This document shows positions 12,901-45,000 of a stretch of DNA of 64,000 bases, one piece after another. Below the pieces are notes generated by a model. That model saw only the letters and a list, made by a program, of their open reading frames with translations, ran no database searches and was not told the DNA's origin. Source of the DNA: Synchiropus splendidus (Eukaryota; Chordata; Actinopteri; Syngnathiformes; Callionymidae); contig NC_071335.1 of assembly GCF_027744825.2 (NCBI RefSeq), forward strand, positions 16,744,501 to 16,808,500, read 5' to 3'. Each line of letters begins with the position of its first letter. The first letter of the stretch is position 1. A program made the translations under genes and the position numbers.

Positions 12901-14204
12901 TTCGCTTCCATCAGCAAACCTCCCAGCAGGATGCTCTGTCTGGACCCTCTTATTTTTCCTGTGACCTACAACTCCATTCTGGGAGACACTGCAAGTGTTG
13001 CATCCTCTCCATCAGTGAGACGCATATACTTTCATTTTCTCTTTGTACTTGACTATCATCAAACTATAGTGCGGTTATAACAGTGCCTTAGATGTAAGAC
13101 GATGCATTTGGTTATTTTTCGACAAAAGCAGTTTTGACAAAGAAAAAAAAACTATATTTTAATATTCTATTTTATAACTATTTTTTATGTTATTTTGCTG
13201 CTGGTAAGAGAGACTTCCTGATTCAGACATCGATGTGCATCCAAACAGTGCCGCACCTGAGCATCAAACGGACACATGACAAAATGACGAAGTATCAGAG
13301 CAAGATGGAGACGAGGAAGAAAAGGTGACGGAGTTAAAAGGAAGCAGAGTGTCAGTGAGTGAGTAAAGGGAGGCGGGGGGTGGCGGGTATAAATGGCAGA
13401 GTGAAAGGAAAGATGAGTGAAGCGAGGGAGCAACACTGTGACATACTGCAGACAAAAAGACTAGCAGAGTATGGGTGAGAGAGATGACGGCGAGAGCAGA
13501 GGCACGTCAGCCCCCTCCCACGTCCTCCCCCTTTTTCTCTCCCCCCTGGCCGCCCTCCCACCCTCCATCCCTGCGCAGCAGACCTTCACTGGATGTAACA
13601 AGCCAGTCAGACGGCTGCAGCACAAGCACACACACACACACACACAAACACACTTCAAGTCATGGGAACCTGTGTGATCATGTGTGTCACTGTGAGAGCG
13701 GTGCTAAAACACGCTCTACATATTTAAAGAGGCAAAAGACCCACATCACATGTTGTCGTTCTCTCGGGTCACTTTGACAGTCCTCGCTCTTTCTCTTCTT
13801 CCCTCCCTTCCTCATTCTCTCCCTCTCTCCTCCCACCTGAGCAGTAATTTGCTGGGCTGATGAGGGCAAAGCAGAGGCAGGAACACACTTCTCCTCACTC
13901 CAGAACTCACTGTGATTCAGACATCTGAGAGAAACCGATCCTTTGTGCGCTCTTTCCTAACCTCTCCTCTGTTTCTCTTGATTTTTGTCACTCTCCTACT
14001 TTCCTCCCTCCCACACTCACTCACTCACTCACTCACTCACTCTCCTTTCTCCCTGGTGTGTGTGTGAACTGTGGAATAACAGACGCTCATGTGAGCAGCC
14101 TCTGTGGCGGCAGCAGTCACTGGTGAGGAGGAGGAGGAGAGTGGAGATAAAGGAGTCAACACCACCATCGTTTTTGATCGGATTCACACCAGACATGTGA
14201 GAAG

Positions 14205-32381
<18,177 letters not shown>

Positions 32382-33367
32382 AGCATCGAACCCCAAAACC
32401 TCACACAAATCATGTTCTTACTCAAAAAGTCCACCCCAGATCCCAGGTGCAACTTAGGCCCTTAATCGCCTGCCCACTGACTCCAGACTTTACGATAAGA
32501 ATCATCGACCACTCCTAGCCTGAACAATCTCAGTATCGGCCCGACGTTCTCACTGAGCCAGAGGAGGTTTCACCATGTTTCATCCTCGCTGTGACTTGCC
32601 CCAGTACTTAGTCTCTGGTCCTTTCTCTCTGTCCTCCAATGTATCGAATGTCCTAACAACGCCCTCAAACTGCATTGGGAAGGTGCTGTGACACATACTC
32701 ACAGCGGTAAAGAATGGAAAGGTGGCAGTTGGACTTGACAACGGTGGCGAGTTGCTTAGGGACGACTCGTCCATCCAGACATCAAACATGACTATCGCCG
32801 CATCAGTCTGTTAATAGCGCGTCTGTGTTCGTGAGCGAATGGGTGAAGGGTGTAGATGCCGAGTTTGCAACTTTCACACTAAAGAGACCATAATAAAGTC
32901 AACCCATCCAAATTGACACCGTAGTAGCTAATGTGGCACTGGACGAAGGACAGACACAAACATAAATGAAGGATTTTCCAGTTCCCTTGTGCCCGACTCA
33001 TCTCTGAGACAATGTCTGTTCTAGAGAGAGCATTTGCAACAAACATACACTCACACACAGCTACACGTTTTAAGAGTTTTTATACAGTATATATTTCCCT
33101 AGAATGTTTTTTTAATTTGTATTAAAACACCTTGTTTCAACTTTTTTATTTTTACCAATACTGAAAAGCTACAGACCAAGGAGCAACACAGGACTTTTAT
33201 CCCCGTCCCTCCCTCTAAGATATATTGTTTTTATCTTTTATGTTTATAAAAGAAATTATTCAGTGTGGATGTTTTTATGTTGTCTATTTTTGGTTCCTTT
33301 TTGAAGATATTTTTTTGTGTATTTGTGCTTGTATATTTAAGGTAGTAGCAAAGTTCTGTCTGACTGT

Positions 33368-34090
33368 AATAAAATGTATTCTTACTTAGATTTATCTAAA
33401 GCCATCCCGATCTAATGTAAAGAAACAAATAGGAAAAAGGAGAAAAAAAACTTCATGGTCCCGGCCCTCGCCTTTTTCCTCCTCCCTCTTTTTTAAAACT
33501 TGTGTAAATTAAATGACAAAACCCCAGGGGTACAACAGCACCGTGGAAAGATCATTAACTGTCTTTTCATTTCTATTTATTTAGGTCATTTCAGCAAGTC
33601 ACTTGTGTAAACAGGATGTCTTTTTTTTTTTCCAATGTCGGTCACGATTTTACATGTCACAACCCAATGTCAAGTATTTGTTAAACAATAGATTCTTCTC
33701 TACAAACATCTGGTTTGTTTATATCATGGTCTCTCTTGTGGTCATCAAAGAGGCAGTCATTCATTCTGGGTTTTTTTTTCTCCCCCCCCCTCCCCCACTT
33801 ACCATGTGAGTTGATCTTGTGTTTCTGACAACTTGTAGAGAAGCGCTTGGAAGTAGGACACAGGTGAAACCTCCTGCTACTTACAACCTGGCTGGATGTT
33901 TCCTGACTGACGTGTTTTGGCATCCTGTACATCTCTGTTTGGTCTTAGTTTGACACAAGCAGCAAGTGCGATTGAGTTCGAATGGCGGCCTGTACCTTCC
34001 TCAATCCTTGTAGAAAGATCATTGTTTGATATATATATTTTTGATTTGGTTAGTTTCTGCCCTTGATAATTAATGTATGGTACCAATAAA
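33368..34090 (+). terminator. ldb1 3' UTR poly(A) signals
   Basis: Two canonical AATAAA hexamers follow the stop at 32381: 33368-33373 and 34085-34090 (CCAATAAAATGATACA). The implied 3' UTRs are about 1.0 and 1.7 kb. The stretch between the stop and the hexamers is AT-rich and non-coding. Confidence 0.65.
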
Positions 34091-34109
34091 ATGATACATT
34101 TTCACTTTA

Positions 34110-35230
34110 ATTTACTGAAGTTGGTGTTTTTTATTAGATTTCTTCATGGTGGGTGGAAAGTTGGGTTTTTTTTTTTTTTCTCTCCCATGAGTTTGTGATC
34201 AGTTATTTGCATGTTAATAACACAGATTATACTGTACAAGCCAGTCTATAAACATGGTTAGGTTCATTTCAATGGTTGCATCACTACACTTGTATCACAC
34301 CCTTGCTATATAAAACGGTCTGAATACACATGCATCAAAATAGTGTACATATAGTAAGGCATGGCCTCGAACCAGATTAATGTGCTTGCAGTGTGTACAC
34401 ATAGGATTTTGAAATATTCAGCCTCCCCTCAAATGTGGCATCCACATGCATTTTGCTTCAAATTAAATGGCACAAATACAGTATTTTCATCTTCGAGACC
34501 AAGCTGAGAACATCTGCTTATTGTTTACAAGCTAATGCAGACGCTTCATTTAAATACTGGTACAAATTCACATTCCCTCTGCATTGTCTTCAGTTGCAAA
34601 AGTATGACTTAATGATCGCTTTCTTTCTAAAGATGTCATTATCTTATTTAATTCCCATCTCATTACCCCTGATCTTCTCCCCTTGTCCTGGCTCATCTCA
34701 TCCCTGCCTAATGGCATGCTTATCCCATTTATTCTGGAAATGGCTGAACTCTTTGTTGTCTTTAAGAGACAAATTGCACTTTTAATGGGAAGTTAATTTA
34801 GCATAAAAATGGGAGCGTCGTAAGATGCTCTCTGATTTCTTTCTTTTTTTTTTTGAGCCCAGACTGCCTTTAACTGGGTGTGTTTTTGTGATTCGAAATC
34901 ACAACATATTAAACAAATGACAGCTATAATAATTTTCAAACCTGTTCTTCAATAGATTGATTAAATACTAAACTAAATACATATTCCAGTTGAGATATTA
35001 AGCAACTGTTTTCCAATTAATGCCAAACATTTGTGGGCAATAGTGTGTACAATTATTCTGAATTTATGTAATGGTGAATTTCTGCCCCCTCCATTGCCAT
35101 CACCGCCAGCACATATAAAGGGGATCCAGAGAGCAATATTTAAAACGAGAACTATTCGAATACAGATCATCAAGAAAACAATCGATAATAATCAACAGAA
35201 GATAATGCTTCTGTTTCCGCTTGTCCCCTT
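34110..35230. other. Intergenic gap between ldb1 and armh3
   Basis: AT-rich, with no supported gene. I specifically looked for hps6, an intronless gene that lies here in human from memory, and found no long open frame that could be it. The largest frame (34435-34785) has no recognisable content. Confidence 0.6.
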
Positions 35231-35365
35231 GGAGCCGCCGTACTGAAGTATCCATGACGGTTGAGACTTCCGCACATGCGTAGACTGACCTATCAGTTGA
35301 TGCTGATCGAGCACTGTCACTTGGATTTATGAACTACGTTCTCACTTGAGACTTTGTCTTTGAGG
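35230..35365 (+). promoter_or_regulatory. Probable armh3 promoter and non-coding first exon
   Basis: A short GC-rich patch (GGAGCCGCCG, CCGCACATGCGTAG, the last an imperfect NRF-1-like word) precedes a strong donor, TTTGAG|GTAAGA, at about 35364. The first coding exon of armh3 begins just after an acceptor at 36084, only 9 nt before its ATG, so an upstream non-coding exon is required and this is the best candidate. Confidence 0.45.
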
Positions 35366-36092
35366 TAAGACTGAGTAACAGTGCACTAACTATTGTGTAT
35401 TTTAGCTTATCAATTCAGCCACTTGAGAGACGCGTGCAAAATACAATGCTGAACTAATGTTAAACATACCTGACATTTAGCTGCTAAGCCTTAGCCGAAG
35501 GAATCCAGTAGTGGGGAATGGCATGTAACAAAAATGCATATGAGTCGTTTGAGCGGCAGTTAGTTTGTGTGTTGTGTGTTGTTTGGTATTTTCTAATTCA
35601 AACGAAGCTAACGCGAGCAGATTTGGTTAGCTTGTATTGGCTAATCTAAAGACAGTAGCTACCAGCCCATCCCAGCCAGCTAATTATACATTCAGGTGAA
35701 ACCTTAACTCAGTCACTGTGTTTGACTTCGTCATTGTTTCAATAGGTGTTTTTTTCTTCTCCTTTTTATTTATTATGCAACAGTGAACCATGTGTCTATT
35801 ATGAACCCATGAACGTGTAAATTTCCTGGAGGGAGTCATCCCAAAGGGATCAATTATAGGGATCAGTTATTATATTCATTGAATTAGTTCGGCATGTACA
35901 GTATGATGAAGAACGTCACATTATCAGTGCGTGGTAAATTGGCCCTTTTCTGGTTCTTCACTTGGTATGCTTCTTGTCAGTTAGGAAACATGCATTGTAA
36001 TATGTGTGTAATGTGTCCTCGTAAATAAAAATACATGGGTGACATGATTTAAAAATTATGAAATTTAACATACTGTTTTTCCAGACTACAGT

Positions 36093-39000
36093 ATGTCTCA
36101 GGGGGAAAAGAAGGCTGGTCTGCTGAGGAGGACTTCATCCTCCAAGAAGCCTTTAAAAGAGAAGGTTGTCCTGATGTACGATGAGATCTTTGCGGTGAGT
36201 ACAATTGTTGAGTGAATGTCTGTGATGTATGTTTTAGAAGAGTCCATTTGCTATAATGTGTCAAAATCTTTTTGCATGGTTTTCAGAAAGAAGACCCCTC
36301 CAAAAACAACCCTCGCTTCTGGGATGAGTTGTTTCTTATGAAGGTACTGTGAAGAGTTGACAGATGAGAAATGTGATGAATCTGCATTTATATGTATACA
36401 TGTATTTATATCCAAGATCTGGATGATGTGAAAATTATATTAGAATAGTTGCCGTTTCCCAAAGCGGACGCTAGAATTTTATTTTCACGAGGCACTTCAC
36501 TTGGATGAATTTAATTGATAATTGATTTTTTTTAAATAATTTTGTGCGGTGATCAATAGTTGAAGTTGCTAATTAAAATTAATATTTGTGAATTATAAAT
36601 ATTTGTGATATCTGTGTATATAATTAAAACAATGGTCGTTGTATATTGTTTTGAATTAAAAAAAAGAAAATAAACACCATCTTGTTTTTTTCATTCAGTT
36701 CTGTTTTTGTAGAGTAGGCTTGAGTTTCATGACAGGCACCTTTAATACAATTTTGACATTATTCTAGTTCTTGATGTTATTATTATTGCGAATTCACTAT
36801 TGTCAAATTCACGCGTACTAGTTTCAATCAGCTCCACACTTTCCACCTTTCTTCCAGGTGAACCTTGAGTATTTAGAATCTAAACTGGAGAGTGTGGATG
36901 GTGAAGAGGTTCAGCGAATCCAGGACAACATCAACTCTCTGTTCCACCACTGCGTTCAGGCTCTAGGAGAGGAACATCAGATCAAAGTGGTCAATGCACT
37001 GCAGGTATTTTCTACTTATGTTTCTTTCTAGCGGTTACGGTTTGTATATCGGATAAGATGTTGTAATACTTGACTTGCACAAATTCTGTATTCACATGGC
37101 CATTATTCAAAGTTATAGTTCTTTGCAGTACTTTGAAGAAACCTTTTGAAGTGAAGGTAAAACAAATGTACAAACTACGTGTACCTTATTCCCGCCTTGA
37201 AGTGCGTAAAGGTTATTTTAAACAATGTGCTACGAGACACTTGAACTTTTTCTGACTGTTTTTTCCACTTTGTCCAAGACCCTCTGTGCCCTTTTTAGAG
37301 GAGTCCATCAGAAGAATAAGTCAGCATCTGGCTTTGACATCATCAACATGCTAATGGGCTTTGACAAGGCTGAGAAGAGAATGAAGGTAATTAGACAGCT
37401 GGTTTAAACGCTTTTCTCCACCCTGTTCCTGACCCAAGGAATCAAATTATTAGGTTCTTCCATCCATGTCAGTTAGTTGTGATACATCAATTGACCTCCA
37501 GGCACCTGTCCAATTTAAATGTTCACACACAATACAAAACACTTTTTGTCAGAGAAATCTTCTCAGCTCACTAGGCTGTTTGTTTGAAATGTAATGTCTT
37601 CACTTTGTATTGATGCTCATCTTTTTTATAATTTGACTGGTAGGACCTGATGGAGAGACTGGACAGCCTTGTTTGTGGCGATGGCTCGGAGAGTCTGAAG
37701 AGCCTCTGTCTAAAGCTACTACTGTGTCTGGTGACGGTGAGGCCTGACCTGAAAAGCCCATGACAGCTGTCCAATAGAAGAGGATAATTTTAAACTCTAT
37801 GATCTGTCTGTAGGTAACAGACAACATCAGTCAGAACACCATTCTGGAGTATGTGATGATCAACAGCATCTTTGAAGCTATTCTGCAGGTATGATGAGCA
37901 CAATCACACAGCTCAGTGTTGAACTTGCAATTCAACATTGAAAAATTGTAACTGAGATGAATCATTCTCCAAGAGAGATCATGCTGAATTCAACAGTGTA
38001 CCCAGCTGTAGCCTGACAAATGACTATTAAGATGCTTCGTTTGCTGTTTTATTTTTATTTTTATTCCCCGACTTGTGCGCCTCCCTTCTTTCTGTCTAGA
38101 TACTGTCAGATGTGACCAGTAGAGGGCAGCATGGCTACGATGCTGTTGTCCTCCTTGCTCTCCTGGTGAACTACAGAAAATATGAGGTGCGTTTCTTCAC
38201 CGTTACGCAGCCAGTATATATCTTACTGTTAATTATGATTAATATTGATCGAGTCTTAATTATTTGTCCTTGTGTTAGTCTGTGAATCCCTACATAGCAA
38301 AACTTTCCATCGTGGATGACGAGCCAACACTGGATGTAAGTATTCTAGTATGGTAACCCTTAAACACCGTATATTTATAACAGAAAAAATGATATGGACA
38401 TTTTTATGTGTTCCACAGGGAATGGGTGTTGTTGTCCATCAAGCTCTGATGGAGTATAACAGGTAAGCTGTAACTCTTCATCTGTGAAGTCATTTGAATT
38501 CTGACTAAGCCACAATGGCAGGGTGTTTTGTTTGATGCCTTTTTCTGCTATAAGTCTGCAAATGAGGTCATTTATTGTTTAACTTATTTATACTTCACTT
38601 TTAAGTTTATTTGGGGACTTCAAATGGATGTGAAGTTTTGATGGTATTTTAGGAAAATATATTCGTTGTCTGTGTAAGTCAGGTGCCTCAGGGGCATGGA
38701 AGGTCACAGTTAACTGCATTCTCACGGCCTCTTGGATAGTGGGTTGAGTTTAGGAGAGAGATTTGTTCACAAATCGTATTTAAGCCGACGTCAAACTCAG
38801 TCATTACGTTTCCTCTTACTTTTAAAGGCAGTACAAAGACAAAGAAGAGGAGAACCAGGGTGGGTTTTTCTCAACCCTCACCAGCATGGTGAGTATCAGT
38901 CGACTCACATTTCATTTGGTGCAGAGAAACCTGTCTCAGGTTTGTGTTTTTCATTGTGTGCTCAGGTGGGCAGCATGTTCATTGCAGATGCTGATGAGAA

Positions 39001-42000
39001 ACTCTCTGTGCAGTAAGTACAGTTTTATCCATAATATTTTTCTGTCTAACTAATCCTTCTAGTCACCAAAATTGTCATCTTGGTCCACCTCAGAACACAA
39101 AATCTGAAAACAAATGTCCCTACACTAACTACGGAAAGTAGCCAAGTAACACACACTGAATATGAATCACTATTGTTCAGTTCAGAATGTTGCACCTTGT
39201 CCAGAACATAAGCGTCTTGTGGGTGTTTTTCAGATCGTTTTTAGTGTTGATCTCAAAACATCAGCTTGATGAAATAATTCATGATTCCTAGATTGCCAGA
39301 CTGATTAGTGTTTGCATGCTGCTTGTTTTCAAAAGAATGAACATGCTTGATTATTAAAATTAAGTTAAAATGTGAGTGTTCTTTTCTATTAGGATTTATG
39401 CCAATCATTTAGTTGGATAATTTCCAACTGTACCTCTGTGCCTCGAAACTATGTAACCAACAGATGTAAAAAAAAAAAAAAAAGTATTAAAAACTTTGTC
39501 GCCAAGATGATACTAATATAATAATAATATTTCATAAGCGTTCGGCCAAACTTTGGGACTCTGGAGAGGAAATGTTTTCTTTTCAATTGTGTGTGAAGGA
39601 GGCTTAAAATGCTTTTTTTTCGCTTGTAAACTTGATTCAAATGTAACATTTACATTATGCATCAGCCTTATTTTCCAACTTACTCTTTGTACCAAGGACC
39701 AACGAAGCAATCCTGCTGGCGCTGTACGAAGCTGTGCATCTCAATCGCAACTTTATCACCGTACTAGCACAGGTAACTATTGCTTTATCTCGTGTGAATT
39801 TCGTTCGTCTTATTGGTTGAATGATGTATTCAGTTTAAAACTAAATCCGCTTTGCAAAACCCTCTGCATATACCACTACATGGGAACTTCATGTCCTTTA
39901 TGTACTGTGATTTAAAATGAAGTACTGACAAAGAAAAAAAACTTTTCTTTTTACTTCAATTTTGCAACATGAAAGCGAGGAACCAAGGGTGATTCTTGAC
40001 ACTTTTTTATAGCATTTGTATTTCTTCCAGAGTCACCCTGAGATTGACATTCCAACAACAACCGTAACCCCAACTACACCCACACCTACAACGCCACTTG
40101 GCACGACACCGCCCTCCCTGGACAGTAGGTTTCACCTTATTTCCACAGCTCTGACTTGCTTTTTTTTGGGGTTGTTCAACATTGAACATGCTCTAACTGC
40201 TATACGATTGTGTCTCAGGCTGTCTTTCCTATTGCGCAGAAGACATCTTCAGTGTAAATAATTTAACATCCAGTACTTAATATAGATGAATGTTTTAGAT
40301 GCAGCGTGCCACGGGAGCCCCTCAGAGTTGCAACTGAGTCACACGTATCTGCAAACAGTGGTTGGGAATCTTTCCCGGCAGTAGGAAATAACTTTTTTCG
40401 AGTGAACTCAAACAAATGAGTTGTCTGGGGGAGAGTGCGATAGGGGTGTAGATATAGAAATGGCTGCGTCGTCATCAGTGTGACTCATCCTGCTGAGATT
40501 TAAGATGATCTACTTTTGTTGACAGTAGCTCCATAATGGGACGAGACGTCGCTTCATATTGAGATATTTGCTTGAAAGAACACAGCCAGAGTAATGGGCC
40601 AGCTCATGAAACAGATTGAGGACTGTGACGTTGAATAAGAGTTAGGGATTGACTGTGCTTAGCAAGGCTACATGCGTGCCTGTGCAAGGTTATTTCCTCT
40701 GTCCCATTAACTACATCTGGTGATCACATCTCTCGGCGCTCATGAAAGTCTCAGGCAAACTTTCCAAGCACGCCTTCTTACTTTTGTCTACTTCTGTTTT
40801 AGCGCATTAACATGGTGCACTCTTGATGCCAATAAAGTAACAGAGACTCTTGTCTTTGTTGCTGCCTAGTGATGAACAATCCTGAACTACCTCTGGATCC
40901 CAACCTACAGACCAGCAACCTTCTGATTACCTTCCTGAAATATGCTTCAATTGTAATGCAAGACACTAAAGGTAAGGGATTTCTGTGTTGACCAATGAAT
41001 GTTGTGGACTCAGTATTTGCACGCAAAAGTGAAGGTGAATATTGTGTTCAAATCAAATTTTTGTGGTGCTGATGGCACGAGAGAAAGCTGTACTGTTGAC
41101 TGTAGTTCCAGCTTTGGTTCCTTTCTGTGAAGGGTTTGACCCTGTCCACAAACAGACCTGCGACCTGGAAAAAGCATGTTGTAACCTGTGACCAAAGAAA
41201 TAGTGCATACATTAATTAGTTTTACCTTCCTAAGATTTAATCTTAGGCTTTTAGGCAGTGATATGAAAGGAACTGTGTCTCCCTTTCTCTTTTTGTCTTC
41301 ACACCTAAACTCAGTCTCACTGCTGTGTGTTTCAGATGAGCATAGGCTCAACAGTGCCAGGCTGTGCCTTATTATCCTCACTTGCATTGCAGAGGTTAGA
41401 TGGGCTTCATTTCTCTCTCTGTGTGGGCGTTGTAAGATGTGCGCTAAATTTCATCTCGTCCTTTTCAAGGACCAGTACGCTGATGCCTTTCTACATGACG
41501 ACAACATGAACTTCAGAGTCAATCTGCACAGAATGGTGAGTTTGTGATCTCGAAACGCCATATGGGGATACGCTGCTGAAACGTCCTGATTTTTGGCTGG
41601 TGAATAAAATTGTTGCATCCTAGTATGGCTCTTAATATCCATCAAGCAAAGCATATTATCTTTATTAAATTAATTGAGCCGGTGCCACTAATGTTTATCT
41701 TGATTGACTCATGTTGATGGGTCTCAAAACTTGCTATTCTCTTTTTAATTTACTGAATGGAATAAACAAAGGCTGTTATTTTTTTCTTTTCATTCCGCAG
41801 CCAATGAGGCACAGAAAGAAGCCTGTGGACAAGAACACCCCTTCGCGACCACTGGTGTGTGCCATTCTCGGTATGAAGGCGTCATTTTATGAATTATTTA
41901 CATTACTTTTGTCTGTCACAATTTTGTTGTGGTGGGAATAATGGTGTTGAAACGCCCTTGTCATAGATCTGATGGTGGAGTTTGTTGTTACTCACATGAT

Positions 42001-45000
42001 GAAGGAGTTTCCCATGGATCTATATCTGTAAGTATGTTTTCATGTGCTTTTGAAGTATTTCATTAAAAAAAAAACAAACATCTGATCTGCTTGTCTTGTT
42101 CACTCTGCAGACGCTGTGTACAAATCATCCACAAACTCCTCTGCTACCAGAAGAAATGTCGAGTCAGGTTGCACTACACTTGGAGGGAACTCTGGTCAGG
42201 TAATCAAGAGAACTCTGAAGTTACAGTAGTTTTCTAGGCAGTTTGGTTTAGAAGTCAAAGAAGTAGAATTGTGCTACTACATAGAAACCTAAGGGTGATA
42301 AGCGTACAGCCTGGGTTAGATCAATGCTTTTATTTAAAGTTTCCTCTAATTACAAAATAATAATCTGACTAAAAAAATATCCCTGCATAGTCAGCGTGAA
42401 AACAAAGCATCAAGGATGATTTCCGTATTTTCTTTACTAATTTTTTTGGTGGGCTCAGTATTTTGACTTTGGTCTCTGGAGGAGTTACAGCTTCTGCGGG
42501 ACGAAGCTGATTTCCTTCTGCAGTGTTGATGTTTAGAAGCGCATTGCATCATTAAGGCAGATAATGAGCCTCCACAGAGTGCTATCCATCCTGTCCGACT
42601 TGTTTGTGCGCCGGTCAACGTTAATAGCATCACGTTTCCGCTCGTAATGGCCCCATCGGGCTGCATTTCATTGCAATAGTATTTTTTCTAATCAGACCAA
42701 TAATCACCTTAACTGCTCAAAAACCTGAGAGCCTCTCACTGCCGGTGATAATAGCATCGCATGAAGGAACTCGGAGGAGGTAAAAAAAAATGACCCGAAT
42801 TTAATCAATGCTGGCAGATTTTGTCCTTTTCTCCACTTGCTGAAGAGCTTCTTAATTGCTTCTGGTGCAGCATTGGCATTTTGTTTCTGTGATGGTTTTT
42901 CTCCAAATAAACCCTCACAGGAGCCTGAATCCGCTCCAGGTGTCCCTCATTCTATTCTGCTATAATTAAAAGGGAAACTACGACTTGATGGTTTGAATCA
43001 TGTTCTTTTTAATGCTGAGCCTGAGAAAGTTTTCCACCATGAATTTTCTTGAAAAAGGGGGCTAAGACTTGTGTACAGTGTACTGCCGTCAGTGAACTTT
43101 TTAAGGTTTTCTTTGTGACATTGTCTCCTCAAATGTCTCTTCGCAGCCCTCATCAACCTGCTCAAGTTCCTGCTGTCTAATGAGACAACTCTGTTGGCCA
43201 AATACAACATTTTTCATCTCGCCTTAATGGTAAGAAAAAAATGGAATGAAAAACTTTTAAGTCACAGAATAAAAAAAAACACTGTAAAACCTGTAAAATG
43301 TAAATGTTTGTGTAAAAACGCCATATATATTATTGTTATTATTATATTTTCAGTTTAGTAATTTCAGATGGTTTGTGGAAGATAACATGAGCCAAAGTGC
43401 CCATCTATGTTTTTGTTGTAATGTCACAACAACCTCTGAAGCAATTGAGTGAAAAAAAAAAATCAATTCATCCTTAAAATAATCTTCTTTCACACTGCAG
43501 CCTTCATTGGTAATTCTAGGTGAAAAAGAATCTTTTAATAAACTAAACAAATAAAAAAATATATCCTGGCTTTTACCGCTGCACCCGAAGATCAAAGTCA
43601 TTGTATTGATTTTACATTTAAATATGTGAGTGTTGGTGCGTGTTTGTGTGTATGTGAATGCAGTGGCCTTCCCACAATTGCTGATTCAATATCACATCAG
43701 TTACATTTTGAGTGACATAAAAAACTGAAACTAGCTAACTTAAATTATTGCCATTTCTGACATGCAAAAAAAACCCTGACAAAAATATTTACAAAATTAG
43801 GGAGAAAAGGCACCAGGAAAAAAGAAATTGGGGAAAAAAAGCCTTCTGGAAAAATGTCATCAGGGCAATAAGTTACTTAAAAATATATACAGTAAAGGCC
43901 ATGTAATCTGAAAAAACTCACCAGGGAAATGATTCACCTGAGAGTCACCTGCAGAAGAATGTGATCAGGAAAATACATGACCAGAACAAGAGTCACCAGG
44001 AAAAAAGTCACTTTGGGGTAAGGCATCAGGGAAAGGTCAACCGCCAGGAAACGTTACAAGGGAGAACGTCATCCAGGGGGGAAGTCAACAGGAAAAAAGT
44101 CACCAAGAGAAAAAAGTCATCATTGGGAAAAAAAAAATACAAGTTGAAATGTGCGGGATATACGAACTCATCATTAGTAAAACACTCATTGCAGTTATTT
44201 GTGTTGCAATTGTTGTGTCTGCCTTGTCGGAGAAAAACAGAGTCTCTGAAATTTGTGAAATAATTATGGTTAAAAATGTGTCTCTCTATAATATTGAATC
44301 AAACTATTGTTGTTGTTTTATTTTCCTTCTTGCGGTTGTATTTTAACACACAACTTTGTTCTGCAGGTTGTAAATCTGTTCAACATGTTCATCACTTACG
44401 GCGACACCTTTCTGCCCACGTCCAACAGCTACGATGAGCTTTACTATGAAATTGTCCGAATGCACCAAGTGTTTGACAACCTGTACTGTATGGGTAGGTT
44501 TCACTCTTCACATCTAAACATGTTTTTAACTTATAACAGTATTTCACGTCCCTGCCTTTCTCATCTTCAGTTCTCCGGGTCTCAACCAACACAGGCCAGT
44601 GGAAGGAGGCGGCCAGTAAAGTGACACACGCACTCATCAATGTCAGGTAAAGAGCTTAAAAAAAAGAGAGACTTGATTTGCCTGGGGGTAAATGAAAATA
44701 AGATGAGAAATGCAGCTACTTTTGATCAGATTTCCATCCCACATACTTGATAAGTCACTGGCCAAGGCTGGGACGCTGCATCGTCTGAGGCATCACTCTT
44801 CTTACTCCTGACATTAACAGTTCCCACTCCACTGCTTCATTGAATCATACTGTTTCAGCGTGCATGTGGAGGGCTTATGAGATCTAATACAGTTTTTCAG
44901 CAGCAATATGAATAATGGGAGGTCAAAATCGTCTTTCTAAATCTAGTTAGTTTTATTTCATAAACCCTTTAAAGCAAAAGGCGGAGACTCACTCTTCATG

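Larger units (their letters stand above)
6200..14050. other. Intergenic region between divergent pprc1 and ldb1
   Basis: No supported coding exon on either strand. Open frames of up to 194 codons near 5.8-6.4 kb, and shorter ones elsewhere, lack family similarity and splice structure. Contents: a long near-perfect palindrome at 6928-7024, CTCF-like motifs at 7098 and 10630, a CT-rich run near 10029-10140, a degraded LINE-like fragment near 12640-12900, purine-rich DNA at 13300-13460, pyrimidine-rich DNA at 13780-14050, and a short (CA)n near 13628. The 5' leader of ldb1 probably begins in the last few hundred bases. Confidence 0.6.

Noticed and set aside
34110..36090. Looked for hps6 between ldb1 and armh3
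   Set aside because: hps6 is expected as one long intronless frame; none is present on either strand.
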